Shown here: in pieces, positions 43,370-54,420 of the stretch
How positions within the stretch are numbered: the first letter of the stretch is position 1
Layout: every line of letters starts with the position of its first letter
NCBI GenBank assembly: GCA_001692895.1
Contig: KV748258.1
Coordinates: 558,001 to 622,000 of the forward strand
Direction of reading: 5' to 3'
Length of the DNA stretch: 64,000 nucleotides
From: Cenococcum geophilum 1.58
Taxonomy: Eukaryota; Ascomycota; Dothideomycetes; Gloniales; Gloniaceae
Translations under genes and position numbers: made by a program
The notes under the pieces: model-generated
Told to the model about the DNA's origin: nothing
The model's input: only the letters and a program-made list of their open reading frames with translations
The model's database searches: none

Positions 43370-46300
43370 GCTGTCTCCGTAGTTGTCGCCCTCTCCTCTC
43401 TTTCTTCTTTGGCTGTTCCAGCCTTATGGTCTAAAACAACGCCTTTATCCCACCCTTTGTGGTATCCTATTTACGCAAGCCATTCCATAAACTTATTCGC
43501 GCCTTCTCCTACTATCTATAGTCCTGGGAGCCCTTTTATGCCCTTAGGCGTAAGTTCTACCAGGCTTTTACTATTAAACTTTTCACACTCTAGGTAGTGA
43601 CCTCTTTCTCTAGGTTTACTATATACGCACTTTACGCCCTCCTTTCCTTAGCGTTCCCTATGTGTGTTTAATCTGCCTATCCCTATCCTTTTTAACAGCA
43701 CGTGTCTAACCAGGTCTCTTTCGCCTTTTAGTTTAGGGATTCTTTCCCCTCCTACTTTTTACATCTCTCTATAGTCTAAGGGGGTTTCGCCCCCTTCCCA
43801 TCCTACTCCTAACCTCTTCTTTTTCCTTTCTTCGCATAGTCTTTCTAGCTATACGTTTAATCCTCCTTCTAGGATTACCGTCTCTTCTTCCGTATATAGT
43901 TCCTCCCATTCCATACTTGCGTACTTAAGGCATCTATCTAGCAAAAAGAACTTATGTGCCTTGGGGTTTAGGCCTCTTAGCTTTATAGCATTCTTATATA
44001 ACATCCTCGGCGTCCTAGGCCTACTTAGCTCTCTCCCTAACTCCTTACTATCCATATAGAACCGTACCTGTCCGTTCCTTACTTCTCCTTTGGCCCTATA
44101 AGCCAGGTACATTACCCTTAGGCCGGCGTCCATATTGGTGTTATAGGGTCCCACGCGGACCGTGCCTTTAGCCACTATTATAGACCGCTGGTCCCTAACC
44201 TAATAGTGGGCTTCCTATTCTTTAATAGACACGAAGATCCATTTTAACCCGGGAGTTTATCTAAGGAAGCTCTTCTTAAACTAGTCTTCCTCTAACCTTC
44301 TTACCTGGACTAGTAAGTGTTTGGCTTTCCTACTCCATAGGGCCTCTACGTCTTCCGTTACATAGTTCCTTAGTTTATATATCCTAGTGGCTTTCGCCTT
44401 TCTCCAGACGGTCAGGTGATCTATAGCGACCCTGTTCAGCCTAAGGGAGGCCCTATCCCTTATATTCTCGAGAATATCCTCCATCTTCGGAATTCCTATC
44501 TCCCAGTCCAGGACTTTTAATAGAACGCTCTTATCCGCGCCAAGGGCGAAACATTTACACACTTTAAGCGGTTTCTCTAATTCCTTTACTAGAGCCAACT
44601 GTCTCCAGGCCCTCTTCTTTCCTTTATTATCTAGGCTTCCTTTCCACTATACCTTGGATCCGTAGACTAGGGAGGGGATAAGTATTATCTTAATAATCTT
44701 AACTGCGGCCTCCGTCCTTAGTCCTATTTTGGTTATTAGGTTCCTAACAAGTCTAGCTACACCCCATCCCGCCGCCGTTCTCCTTACCACGTGGGCCGTA
44801 AAGCTCAGCTTATTATCCAAGACGATTCCTAGGTACTTAACCTCCCGGCTTATCTTCACTATATATCCTACTATAACGATCTCTTCCCCTATAGGGCTTT
44901 CTATCCGCGTCCCATGGTATATCATTACCTCCATTTTTAACGGCTTAATCTCTAGGCCTAGTCGTTTAACTTTAGCTACGAGCTCGTTGGCCTCGGTTTC
45001 CGCGTTCTTTAGGGACTCTTTAGGCGTAGTGCCGCACGCCACTAGGGCCACGTCATCCGCGTATAAGTATCTTAACCTCTGTCCTACCATTACTAGGCTA
45101 AGCAGCAGGCTGAACAGCACTAGCAACATTAGCGACCCCTAAGGGAAGCCGTCGTCTAGGTAGATGCTCCTCCCCCTTACCCGTCCTTTCCTAGGGTAAA
45201 CTGTCCTGTCGCTTATAAAGTTAACTACTAACTAAACAATATTATTAGGGACCTCTTTATCTCTAAGGATCTTATACATAAAGTCCTTTTTAGCCGCGTT
45301 AAAGGCTCCTTTAATATCTATACACACTAGCGTCTTCTAGGTCTTATATCTGTTCTTACCTTCCTATTTTATCTCTAGGTCGGCCAGCATCCTAAGGGCT
45401 ATGTCCGTTATAGACCTCCCCGGAATTCCTCCTACTTAGTTTTCCCCAAACCATCCTCTCTTAAGTCCGGTTTCTCCTAGCCACTTTACCAGTGCCCTTT
45501 TCAGTCCTTTGCCGGTCACTAGGAGGAGCGTAATTGGCCTTTAGCCTTTTGCCGTACTTATGTCCCTACCTTGTTTAGGTATAAGGACCAGTTCGGCTTC
45601 CTTCAGGGTCGCCTTCCCCTCCCTTAAGTCCTTGTTAATAAGGTAGGTCACCTTATATATATCCGGCTCCAGCTCCCTAAGTAGGTCTGCTGTAACCTTG
45701 TCTCGTCCTAGTGCTCCGTTCTTCGCTTTTAGGAACGCAACCAACACTACCTTCTTGTTTAGGTCGGTCTACTTAGCTAAGGGTCTCACCTTCCCCAACT
45801 TAGTCCAGTCGTTTGCCTCCGACTCTGTAACTGCTAGGGCTTCCAGTCTTACCAAGGTCTCTACAATCACGGTGACTTACGTCTCCTCTATCTCCTCCTC
45901 GTATTCTGCCAGTTATCTTAGCGCGTCGTCCTAATATTAGTTCCTCCATTTCGCGAGTTTATAGATATCCTGGTCGGACCTTGCGTTCTAGACCGCCTTG
46001 GTCCAAAAGGCTACTCTCGCCCTTTTAATCTTATTCCTTAGAGCTCTCCTTTCCTTAGCTCTTCCTTTAGGATCCCCTTTAGGGTCTCTCTCTTATACTC
46101 TCCTAACCGCTTTTATTAGGTCCTTATTCCACCAGGGCGTCTCTTTAACAGCTAACCTTTTTACCTCTAAGTTCGCCTTAACGACCTCCGCGAGGTTCTC
46201 CGTCCACTCCACTAGGGACTCCCCCTCTTACGTCCACTATTCTTTGCACTTCTTAACGTTTATTTTCGTTCTTATCCTAAACAACTTTCTTTTAAGGAGC

Positions 46301-46917
46301 GCCGTCTAAGCCTATATAACCCCGTAATTTAAGCCGGACTGCATCTTATTAAGGCCTCCGGTCGCCCCTAGGACATTACTAAAGACAAAGTCTAGCGTCA
46401 CGCCTCCCCTTATTAGGACCTCTTCGTCGTTTAACAGGCTAAGCTCCGCTGCCCACTTATCTAGCTTAATTACCCTATAGGCCCTTCCTCTGTTCCACTT
46501 AAAGGATTTATTAAAGTCCCCCATAACCAGGACGTCCCTCCCCTTCGTCGGGATGCCTTTTACCGCCTAGGCTGTCTGTCCGTCGTTCTTTTCTTTCAGG
46601 TATACGTATACGTTAAAGACCTTAATGCCTTCCACTTCTACGCCTACTACGTCTTTTATAAGTCTCCTTAAAGCCTTTACCCTTAGACCTATCTTTACAA
46701 AAGTTACCACTCTCGGTCTTTCTTTCTCCTAGTCTTCCGACGGGCTGAATAGGTTATATCCGTCCAGGGAGATAGTAGAGACCTTGTTTTGGTCCCGAAG
46801 GACCGCTGGTTCCTAAATTAGAATCACGTTTACTTTTCTATCTACCGCCTATACTAGAAACGCCGCCTGCGTTTGCCTTAACCTGGCCGTGTTATTACTA
46901 AGGAGGTTTAATTCCAT
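43370..46917 (-). pseudogene. LINE ORF2: endonuclease and reverse transcriptase
   Basis: The ATG at 46917-46915 begins MELNLLSNNTARLRQTQAAF, the usual start of the endonuclease domain. It continues VNVILI*EPAVLRDQ (relatives have QEP, catalytic Glu) and VMGDFNKSFKWNRGRAY at about 46524, then TLDFVFSN and the end of the domain near 46310. Reverse transcriptase spans about 45750-44930. It has KNGALGRDKVTADLL, RPITLLLVTGKGLKR, DIKGAFNAAKKDFMY, GFP*GS (Gln lost) and the catalytic YADDVALVACG at about 45070-45040, still with both Asp. A C-terminal region at 44175-43849 and a Cys/His cluster near 43620-43560 complete it. It would nick target DNA and copy element RNA. Scattered Trp/Gln-to-stop changes inactivate it. 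Confidence 0.88.
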
Positions 46918-48960
46918 TTAGCCAGCCCTTTTCCTTTGCTTGCCTTATTTCCCTTAGGATTGGCTTTTTCTATCTCTTTTACTTCTTCCCTCTTAGACTT
47001 TACTTTAAGGTCGGCTTTGGTCTGTTTCCTCTTAGCCTGGATAATTTACTTATTTGGGTATAGCTACTAGTTACCTGCCCTCCTAGGTCTCAGGGGGCAT
47101 TTTGGGTTATTACTCTTATGGTCTTAGAGGCACGCCGCGTATCTAGGCTTTTCCTCGCATTCTCTATATTCTGCCTTGCCGCAGTTCCCGCACTTGTTTT
47201 CTTTCCTACATAGGCCTACGTAATGCATTTTGCAATTCCTGTAAAACCTTGGCCCTGCTTTATCGGTGACCTTTACCACTCCCACCCTATCTCCAAATAT
47301 AGTGGTAAATCTTTTAATCTCATTGTCTTCTCCTATAAAGACAATAACGTTGCATTTCTCTTTATACCCTACTAGCTGGATCAGCAGGATCTTCTTTAGA
47401 TCTATATTCCCTTAGTTCTTAGCAATTTCAAACCTAATATCCGCTTTGTTTAGGGACGCCTAATTCCCATTAACCATCCTTAGTCTTGTCACCCCTCGAA
47501 AGATAAACTTGTTCCATTTCTCGCTAGACTCTATATTACCTGCCCCTATGGCTTATTTAATTTCCTCTTATTTATTTATAAGGTTTATAACATCTTATTT
47601 TGTCCTAACTAGTAGCGCAATAGCGTTTCTAGTTTGGTTGGCTCTTACAAACCCTTTATTTTCTTCCTCTATTAAGCAAGCTCTAACGGCATACTCCACG
47701 ACCACCTTATCTAGTCTTTATCCGCTAAATCTTAAGAAGACCCTTAGGTCTTGTCTCGTTATCCCTTTCATTAGGACCCCCCTAGCCGCCTTCTTCTCTT
47801 CCTCTTAGTTCTGTGGTCTGAAGTCCTTCTTTAGGACCTATATCTACAGGGGTCTAACCTATATAACTAGGTCTTCCTTCTGCTTAGCCTCGCCTTTCTA
47901 ATTAGCGGGCCCTCCCCCCTTAGTTACTGGGTCCGCGTCTTAGGGGGCCTTACCCTATTATTGGGCCTTACCTATCTAACATTATTAGGGCCGAGTTATC
48001 CCTTTATTGGTCGGTTCTGAGGGGGCCGTACCCCCTCTATTCTCGCTCTTTTTTCTAGTAGTTTAGCCTACCCCCTTGCTGGGGGCTATCTAGTTTATCG
48101 CGTCTAAGACTATTATAAAAACTCTTCTCATCGTCCCTCCTAGGGATAGTTGGGTTAGCCTTTTTATATTCTAAAAGTCGTTGGCGAGACGTTCTGCGAA
48201 TATCTTAAATACCGCTTCCCTCCTAAGGCGTATTTTTTCCTTATTTCCTTAAATAGTTAATAGTAACCTTAGTAGGGCGGACTACTTAGGGCCTGCCTAT
48301 CCCTTCTTTTTATTGCTTATCTCGGCGGGGACGGGCTCTTCCTATATAATTGTCTGGGCTGCTTAAGTAGGGAAAGCGGGGGGAGCCTTCTTCCCTAAGG
48401 GGGCTGCTTCCTCTACCGCTGCCTCCTCCTCTTCTTTAGTATTCGTCATGACTTCCTTAGGGCATAGGGAGGCCTAATGGGAGCTGCTTGCAGCGTTAGG
48501 GGGGTTAAGGACTAGTCTTCTAAGTAGAGTATCCTTAGCTTGCGTCTTCCTAGACGGAGTCAGTCTTAAAAAAGTGAGAGAAGGCTCTCTTTCCGGCGTT
48601 ATAGGGCGACCGGGGGCTTCATTCCTAGCTATCTCTACTATTTCTTCGTCCCAGCTTCTATAGAAGCGGCACCTCCCCTTATAGCTGGCGCTGTCGCATT
48701 TCTCTACTACAACGCAGTTCTTGCACAGCTCTTTGCAATACTCGTAGCGTTCTTAAAGTCTTCTTTTAAATGTCTGGTTCCCGTAACATTCTTTTCCTCC
48801 TATATAGTCCCACTGGCACTTATACGGCCATCCTATCATGTCTATTTTTCCGTCTTCTCCAGATTTCCTTGCCCCCGAATTTCTTTCTAATAAGTTGCGG
48901 TAAGTGTAAGCGGAGTATAACTTATTCTATAGTGTTTTCTTTTTGTTTAAATCTGCTCAT
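46908..48960 (-). pseudogene. LINE ORF1 (Gag-like, nucleic-acid binding)
   Basis: A possible start at 48960-48958 reads MSRFKQKENTIE, but a different frame downstream carries the protein. A Cys-rich N-terminus includes YCKELCKNCVVVEKCDS and KGRCRFYRSWDEE (about 48750-48640). Then come TPEREPSLTFLRLTPSRKT, an acidic EEEEAAVEEAA patch and, near 47215-47090, CCHC-type knuckles (YVGLCRKENKCGNCGKAEYR and following Cys). A basic C-terminus ends AKWN and TAA at 46910-46908. It would bind the LINE RNA. The stop overlaps the ATG of ORF2 by 10 bases. Several Gln/Trp stops are present. Confidence 0.75.
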
Positions 48961-49020
48961 AGTATACAGCGGTTGTTCATTTATTCCGGTATAGTAGGGA
49001 GGGGTAGTTGGGTTACGCGA

Positions 49021-49200
49021 GGGGGCTTAGACTTATAGCTACGCTTATAGGGTTATTTATATAGGAACTTCTCTAAGTATATATAAGGGGGCTTAGACTT
49101 GTGGCTATAGGGCTGTTCACATATAAACTTCTCTAAGTATATATAAGGGGGCTTTAAGTCGTTATAAAGTTCATAGGGGTTATTATATAGGAGCTTCTTC
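49021..49200. repeat. Tandem 60-66-bp units at LINE 5' end
   Basis: Unit 1 is 49021-49086, unit 2 is 49087-49146, and a divergent unit 3 starts at 49147. Units 1 and 2 share GGGGGCTTAGACTT and AACTTCTCTAAGTATATATA. Lying upstream of ORF1 on the coding strand, they may be 5' untranslated repeats. Confidence 0.75.
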
Positions 49201-50775
49201 AATGTTTCTAGATCTAATCTCATGTATTTCTTTTACTTCTAGTTTTAGGATTTTTGTAACATTTACTTCTTATTAATTTAGGTTTGCACGTAATGCATAA
49301 GGCTCAAATGCAGCAAGGCTGAAGAGGATGCTAGCGTAAGGTGTAGCTAGCTTCCAAGGGCGTTTTTACTGCACGGCGCCCCGAAGATTTTGGCGTCGGG
49401 GGCCGGAATGGGCTGCTACGATACCTAGATTGGGCATCGCTAGCACAAGGAATGCCAGCATAAAGACAAGGTTGGCGTTGGAAAGGGAGCTGTTCTAAAA
49501 CCTTATGCATAAAATGGGCTTACCGGTGCTCCTACTATAACTATATATCTGCTTAATGCATACGCCCGTCCAGAAGCGGAATGGGATAAATATTTAAGTG
49601 CATTTTCCTTGGAGCAATGCCGCATGCAGCCGTTTCCATCTAATTTATACGGTCTAGTACATCTAATATCTTATCTATCGCAGCCTTGTTAAGCTAGCAG
49701 AAATAATATAAATAGTGCATACACTTACCACAACCTAAGCTATCGAAATTTGCGCCTTTACTAGGTACTCCCTACTCCTTACAATTCTAAGAGTATAACC
49801 CTTTAACTTAAAAAGATATCCTAGAGGCGTTCTAAACTTTATCTGCTCTTATTAGCTATATCTAGCAACTTCTCCTATATACGTTAGTAGGTCAAACTTT
49901 CTGGGAATATTACTTAAGTTAGAGACCTAATTCTAATTGCTGTCTAGCAGTATATCATTATATGCGAAATATTAATGGATTAGTGGACTTAATATAGATG
50001 CGTTAATTGTAAAGTTTCTAAGAAGTGTCGGAACGATGTTAAGGATCTATACCGTTGCCCGGATAGGGTATAGGTATTAGAAACCCCATTACTTAGGCAT
50101 TGCGGTTACTTAGTTACTACCCCATTAAGCTCTTCCGTAAGCGATAATTAGGGGATCATATATACTACACCTAAACCTATATATATGGTGTTTTAGTGGA
50201 CGGAGTATAATGGACTTAGGTCTTTATAAAGAAAATGCTATATATAAAAATGCTATAAACTATTCGTATTTAGAAACTATATGTGTATTTTAGATTTATA
50301 TTGTAGATGCGCTAGAGTACGTCGTTTCCTTTAAACGTCTAATCGACTTGGAAAACTAAGGCTATACTTAAGATTATCCTTTCCCCACCGATCTACAGTT
50401 TCGTTTACTTTTGGCTATATTAGCGGATGGGAAAGTTAACTAGCTAAAATTGAATCGCTAACTTTAACGTTAAACGCCACAACCCAAGGATAACGCTCGT
50501 TCGTAGGTATACCGTAATTAAAGATAATATCTACTCGCTCTAATGTCTTCCAGTCTAATATCCTTGTAATTAGGTGGCATAGCTCCATAGTATCGGCGCT
50601 ATTAGACTGCTAAACCTAAAATCTTTTAATTAACTTAGTGTTGGCCTACTTAATAGAAGTATGGACCTTTTCAAGTTAGGCTAGGCGCATCCGGATAAGG
50701 ACCCGTACCGGACGTGCTAGAAGCTCGATTGAAAGCGACGCCATAAGCGTCTCCTGTCTAATAATATTAAGCGTT
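49201..50775. other. Unassigned, with candidate short inverted-repeat element 49292-49515
   Basis: ATGCATAAGGCT near 49295 and AACCTTATGCAT near 49500 are inverted copies about 210 bp apart, around a GC-richer core (about 49310-49480). This could be a MITE. Beyond it I see no gene. Confidence 0.35.
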
Positions 50776-51256
50776 TATTAGCCGGAAGGTTGTGCAAACT
50801 AGGCAATTGTGTAAGTTGGGGGTCGTGCAGGCTATGGGATCTTACGAGCTGGAGATTGTGGGAGCTAGGGACTCGTGGGAGCTAGGAACTCGTAGGAGCT
50901 AGAAACTCGTGGGAACTAGGAAATTATGCGAGTTAGAAGATCGTACAATCTAGGTAATCTTGCAAGCTAGGCGATCTTGCGAGCTAGGCGATTTAAGCCG
51001 GGAGGGTTGTGCGAACTAGGCAATCGTGCGAGTTTAGGGGTCGTGCGAGCTCTCGGATCTTGTGAGCTAGAGGTTATAGAAGCTGGGTAATTGTGGGAGC
51101 TGGGAGATCGTGGGAGCTAGGAGACCGTGCGAGCTAGGTAACTTTACGAGCTAGGCTATCGTGCAAGCTAGGAGATCTTACGAGCTAGGTAATTGTGCGA
51201 GCTGGAAACTCGTACGCGTTAGGTGATCGTGCAACTAAGGTGATCGTGCGACCAAG
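50776..51256. repeat. 17-bp minisatellite (GAGCTAGGAGATCGTGC-like) with higher-order copy
   Basis: Tandem 17-bp units run from about 50830. A block starting GCCGGAAGGTTGTGCAAACT (about 50779) recurs as GCCGGGAGGGTTGTGCGAACT-like sequence at about 50997, so about 220 bp was duplicated as a whole. Confidence 0.88.
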
Positions 51257-51518
51257 GGGTTCTGAAAGTAAGGCGCTTAGAAGTTACATTAGTCCTTAGT
51301 CAAGCGACTGACGTTTAAGGCTCTAACTAATTAACCAAATCCGTTGTAGATTAGACGAAGCTAACGACTACTTCTTGATGTATATATAGAGACTCTAGAG
51401 CTATGTTTAATAAAGTAGAGTTTTTATTCTTAATTGTCCTGTTCGATACTAAATTACTCCCTTAAATATTGCTTAAAACGTAGTTAAAACCAGAACTAGG
51501 AAAGAAAACTAACGAAAT

Positions 51519-52640
51519 ATGTTATCTAAAAGTGTTCCGCTTATCTTAGCGCAGCTTATAGATAGCGAGAAATATAGCGACTTAAAACTTGTATACTAGG
51601 GGCTGGAGTTTAAAGTCTATAAAGCGATTATATGCACCCAATCTCCTATACTTGCAGCTGCCTGTAATAGGGGCTTTTAGGTAAAAGCTAACTAAATATC
51701 TAGTGGAATTAACCCTAACTAGGAACTAACTAACGGGTAGGAGGCGGCGACTAACATTATAAATATTAACGAGTTCGATTCCGGCACCGTTAAGAGAATA
51801 ATCCAATTTATATATAAGAGGGACTATAATAATGGCGAGGAGGAGTAAGGATCCAATATTATAAGTGTGGAAACGCTTGGCCAAGGTAAGGGATATATTC
51901 GCATGCTAATCTAATTTATCCGTACTCAAACTTCAATCTATAAAATTAGAGGTAGCGTAACTTAACAACGCCGATGCCTTATCGCCATTTAAACTAGACA
52001 ATAGCGGTGGCAATAATAAAGACATAACAACACGGCCGACAACGGCCAATATTATACTTCGCCACGTCCATATTAATGCAATTGCCAATTATTACAATAT
52101 ACTACAGCTAAAAGAGCTTGCGAATACAAAAATCCAATACATTTTAGAAACTAGCTAGTCTGCGGACGGGTTTCCTAATATTATTAAGGATGTCTTTGGC
52201 CTAATAGGCGACTTGGCATTATATAATATAATTACCTTAACGGCGGCCGAGCATATCGAAGAGCTTGTTAAACTTAAGGACTTCGCAAAGCTGGACGTTA
52301 TAAGCGATTTTACCATCAGTATTATACAGACGGCGATTACCGCATCTAAGGATATGGAGGAAAATTTCGCATAGAAACTTCAAGCTGTTTAATCTCAGCT
52401 ACAACAAACAGAGTTACTACTTTAATCCGCTAAGGCGAGGTGCGCCGCGGCTAAGAGTAAAAGCGAAAACATTAATAACTGTCTTAATACTCTTTGCGGG
52501 ACTAGGGCCTGTTATAATATTAGTTATAGCGCCAAGTTTATATGTTATATTAAGGACAGCAGTTATCTGCTCGACCCTAATCACCCTTATATACTTCGTT
52601 GCTCAAAATGCTAGTATATAATTTAGATAATTCGAGAGCC
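51519..52640 (+). pseudogene. BTB/POZ-domain protein, RIP-inactivated
   Basis: ATG 51519 opens MLSKSVPLILAQLIDSEKYS, then DLKLVY*GLEFKVYKAIICT and QSPILAAACNRGF, the N-terminal half of a fungal BTB domain (relatives have GREFKVHRAVVCTQSP). EFDSGTVKRIIQFIYKRDY near 51770-51830 is the second half. After a linker with a frame change (possible intron around 51850-52010), NAIANYYNILQLKELANTKI and IQYILETS follow (about 52075-52150), as in BTB-BACK type fungal proteins. A Cys-rich tail ends near 52640 with an uncertain stop. Such proteins are usually protein-interaction factors, some being CUL3 adaptors. Stops are at Gln/Trp sites. Confidence 0.82.
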
Positions 52641-53916
52641 TGTGGCTATCCTGTAAAACAGTAGGCAGGATAGATAGGTTACTTTAAGTAAGTGTATTGC
52701 ATGTATAGGAAGAACCTTTTACTGCCATTTCTATAATCTAAGCTAGCTTCCCTAGTCGCCTCTATAAGCTTCTATATTACAAGAGCCCTTTTTAAAACAA
52801 CAAGTTAGTCTCTAACTACTTAAACCAAATTCTCCCTAGTAGCTTTCCCGGGGCTAAACTTCCTATTAAGACCCCATAGCTCCTCCGTGTTTAAACCTAG
52901 CCGACTTAATAGCTATAAGATAGGTTTTACGGCCCACTATAATATTTCAGCTAACTATTTTAACGTACGTAGTTTATCCCAACTAACTGTAACGCAAGGA
53001 GCGCCTTTAGTCTCTTTTATTTTAACCACGATCTTATATATTTTGCCATTACCCTATCTATAACTAATAATTTAAACCTATTGTATTATTTAAAGGGCTT
53101 ACTTAATCTTATTACGGTTAAACTAATAATAGGCGAATATCTAATCCATTCTAAGACAAGTTTATCTCTAGCTGCACCAGATGCGAATTACGTTAGCCAA
53201 TTATATTTAGTCCAAACCCAACCGTTACGGTCCGGTGCCGTCTACTTTAGTAAGGGGTTACAGATTAACTCTGCGATCCGTTTAGTAAGCGAATTAGACA
53301 TAATATACCTTTAAGAGTATAAAAAGGTTAAGAAAGTTAAATATAAGGGGGTTGACTTATTAGAAATTTAACCCTAGGCGGTAGCCTATTTATATATTAA
53401 TTGCTAAAGCCCTAGTATCCAGCTGGTCTTATATCCTCGCATCTATTAGCCGGAATAGGGAAGGGCGTATATATCTACGTGTGGAAATACAGGTTGATTA
53501 TTAGGTAATAAGAGCCGCTAGAATGTTTAGGTGTGGCATTCTAAAGTACTTAGTTAAATGAAAATGATAGGGTAAATGGGTTAGCCTCTAATGCGCGCGA
53601 TATCTGTCTTGCATATTAAGGCTTATATACATGCTAAGCATTTTCCCACTGCCCCTTTATTCGGATAAAGCTAGTTATATAACTAAAAAACCCCACTTAT
53701 CCTAATTCACTAAAAAGTATTATCCGCGCTTTTTATTAACCACTTAACGGTAACTAGGCCGCATAAAGCGGTAAGTAAGACCTTCGCTAGAATCTTATCA
53801 ATACCAATACTAAAAAGTGCCCTTTCTTAAATGTAGTTTCTGCACGGTCGATCCCGTATCTTCCTAACACGGCAAAATCCCTTATCTTTTTCGTCGGAAC
53901 CCTTTCGCTCTCGTAG
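52641..53916. other. Unassigned; one 77-codon open frame at 53081-53314
   Basis: The plus frame 53081-53314 (MYYLKGLLNLITVKLIIGEY...) is open, with segments like SLSLAAPDANYVSQLYLVQT. It has no family match that I recognise and could be a fragment of a decayed gene. The rest shows nothing. Confidence 0.3.
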
Positions 53917-54420
53917 ATGTCACTTATGCCCGAATATTTACATCAGATCAAACTAGACACTGGCGATATAATAAGGAACATCTGCGAGGTGCTAAAGAAG
54001 CAGGAAACCACTTTTATACCGTCTTCAGAGCCGGGTATAGACAAATGCACATCAAAGGAAGTGGATTAGAAAACCACTTTTATACTATCCTTAAAGCCGG
54101 GTATAGAGAAATGTACGTCAAAGGAAGTGGATTAGGAAACTACTTTTATACCATTCTCGGAACCGGGTATAGAGAAATGCATATTAAAGGAAGTAGATTA
54201 GGAAGCTTTGCACCTTTATAGAGTAGCTTAGCCGAAGTTATTTATAAAGGTAGGTAGTAAGCTATCGAATTATATATAATCTGCTAATAATTTAGCAGCC
54301 TCTATAACGCTAGGTCATTTTTCGATCTACAAAAGAGGATACACGTATAGGAACTCAAAGAGACTAGTTTGTCATTCCTATCTAGATCTCAAAGGCGCCT
54401 ATATATATTACTAATAAAAG
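53917..54420 (+). pseudogene. Unidentified gene with in-frame 22-residue repeats
   Basis: ATG 53917 (a second in-frame ATG at 53926) gives MSLMPEYLHQIKLDTGDIIR, then NICEVLKKQ. Three 22-residue repeats follow, of the form ETTFIPSSEPGIDKCTSKEV-D-stop, and then EALHLYRVA*PKLFIKVGSK and SANNLAASITLGHFSIYKRG. The frame stays coherent through the TAGs, which supports a real gene inactivated by RIP. I do not recognise the family. The 3' end is uncertain. Confidence 0.5.
54004..54201 (+). repeat. Three 66-bp in-frame repeats
   Basis: Units at 54004-54069, 54070-54135 and 54136-54201, each ending in TAG. They differ mainly by C/T and A/G. Confidence 0.9.

Larger units (their letters stand above)
43316..49200 (-). 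mobile_element. Near full-length LINE (Tad/I-like non-LTR retrotransposon)
   Basis: Minus-strand order: 5' tandem units (49200-49021), ORF1 with a cysteine knuckle (48960-46908), ORF2 with AP-like endonuclease then reverse transcriptase then a C-terminal Cys motif (46917 to about 43370), poly(A) (43331-43316). At about 5.9 kb it is of full-length size. It is GC-richer and has fewer stops than other elements in the window, so it has had less RIP and is probably younger. No target duplication was found. Confidence 0.88.

Noticed and set aside
44729..46309. Plus-strand open frames of 78-137 codons (44729-45142, 45698-45934, 45998-46309)
   Set aside because: They lie antisense to the LINE endonuclease/RT, whose protein motifs are unmistakable on the minus strand.
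50776..51256. CRISPR-like array
   Set aside because: Units are contiguous 17-bp repeats without unique spacers, and the genome is eukaryotic.
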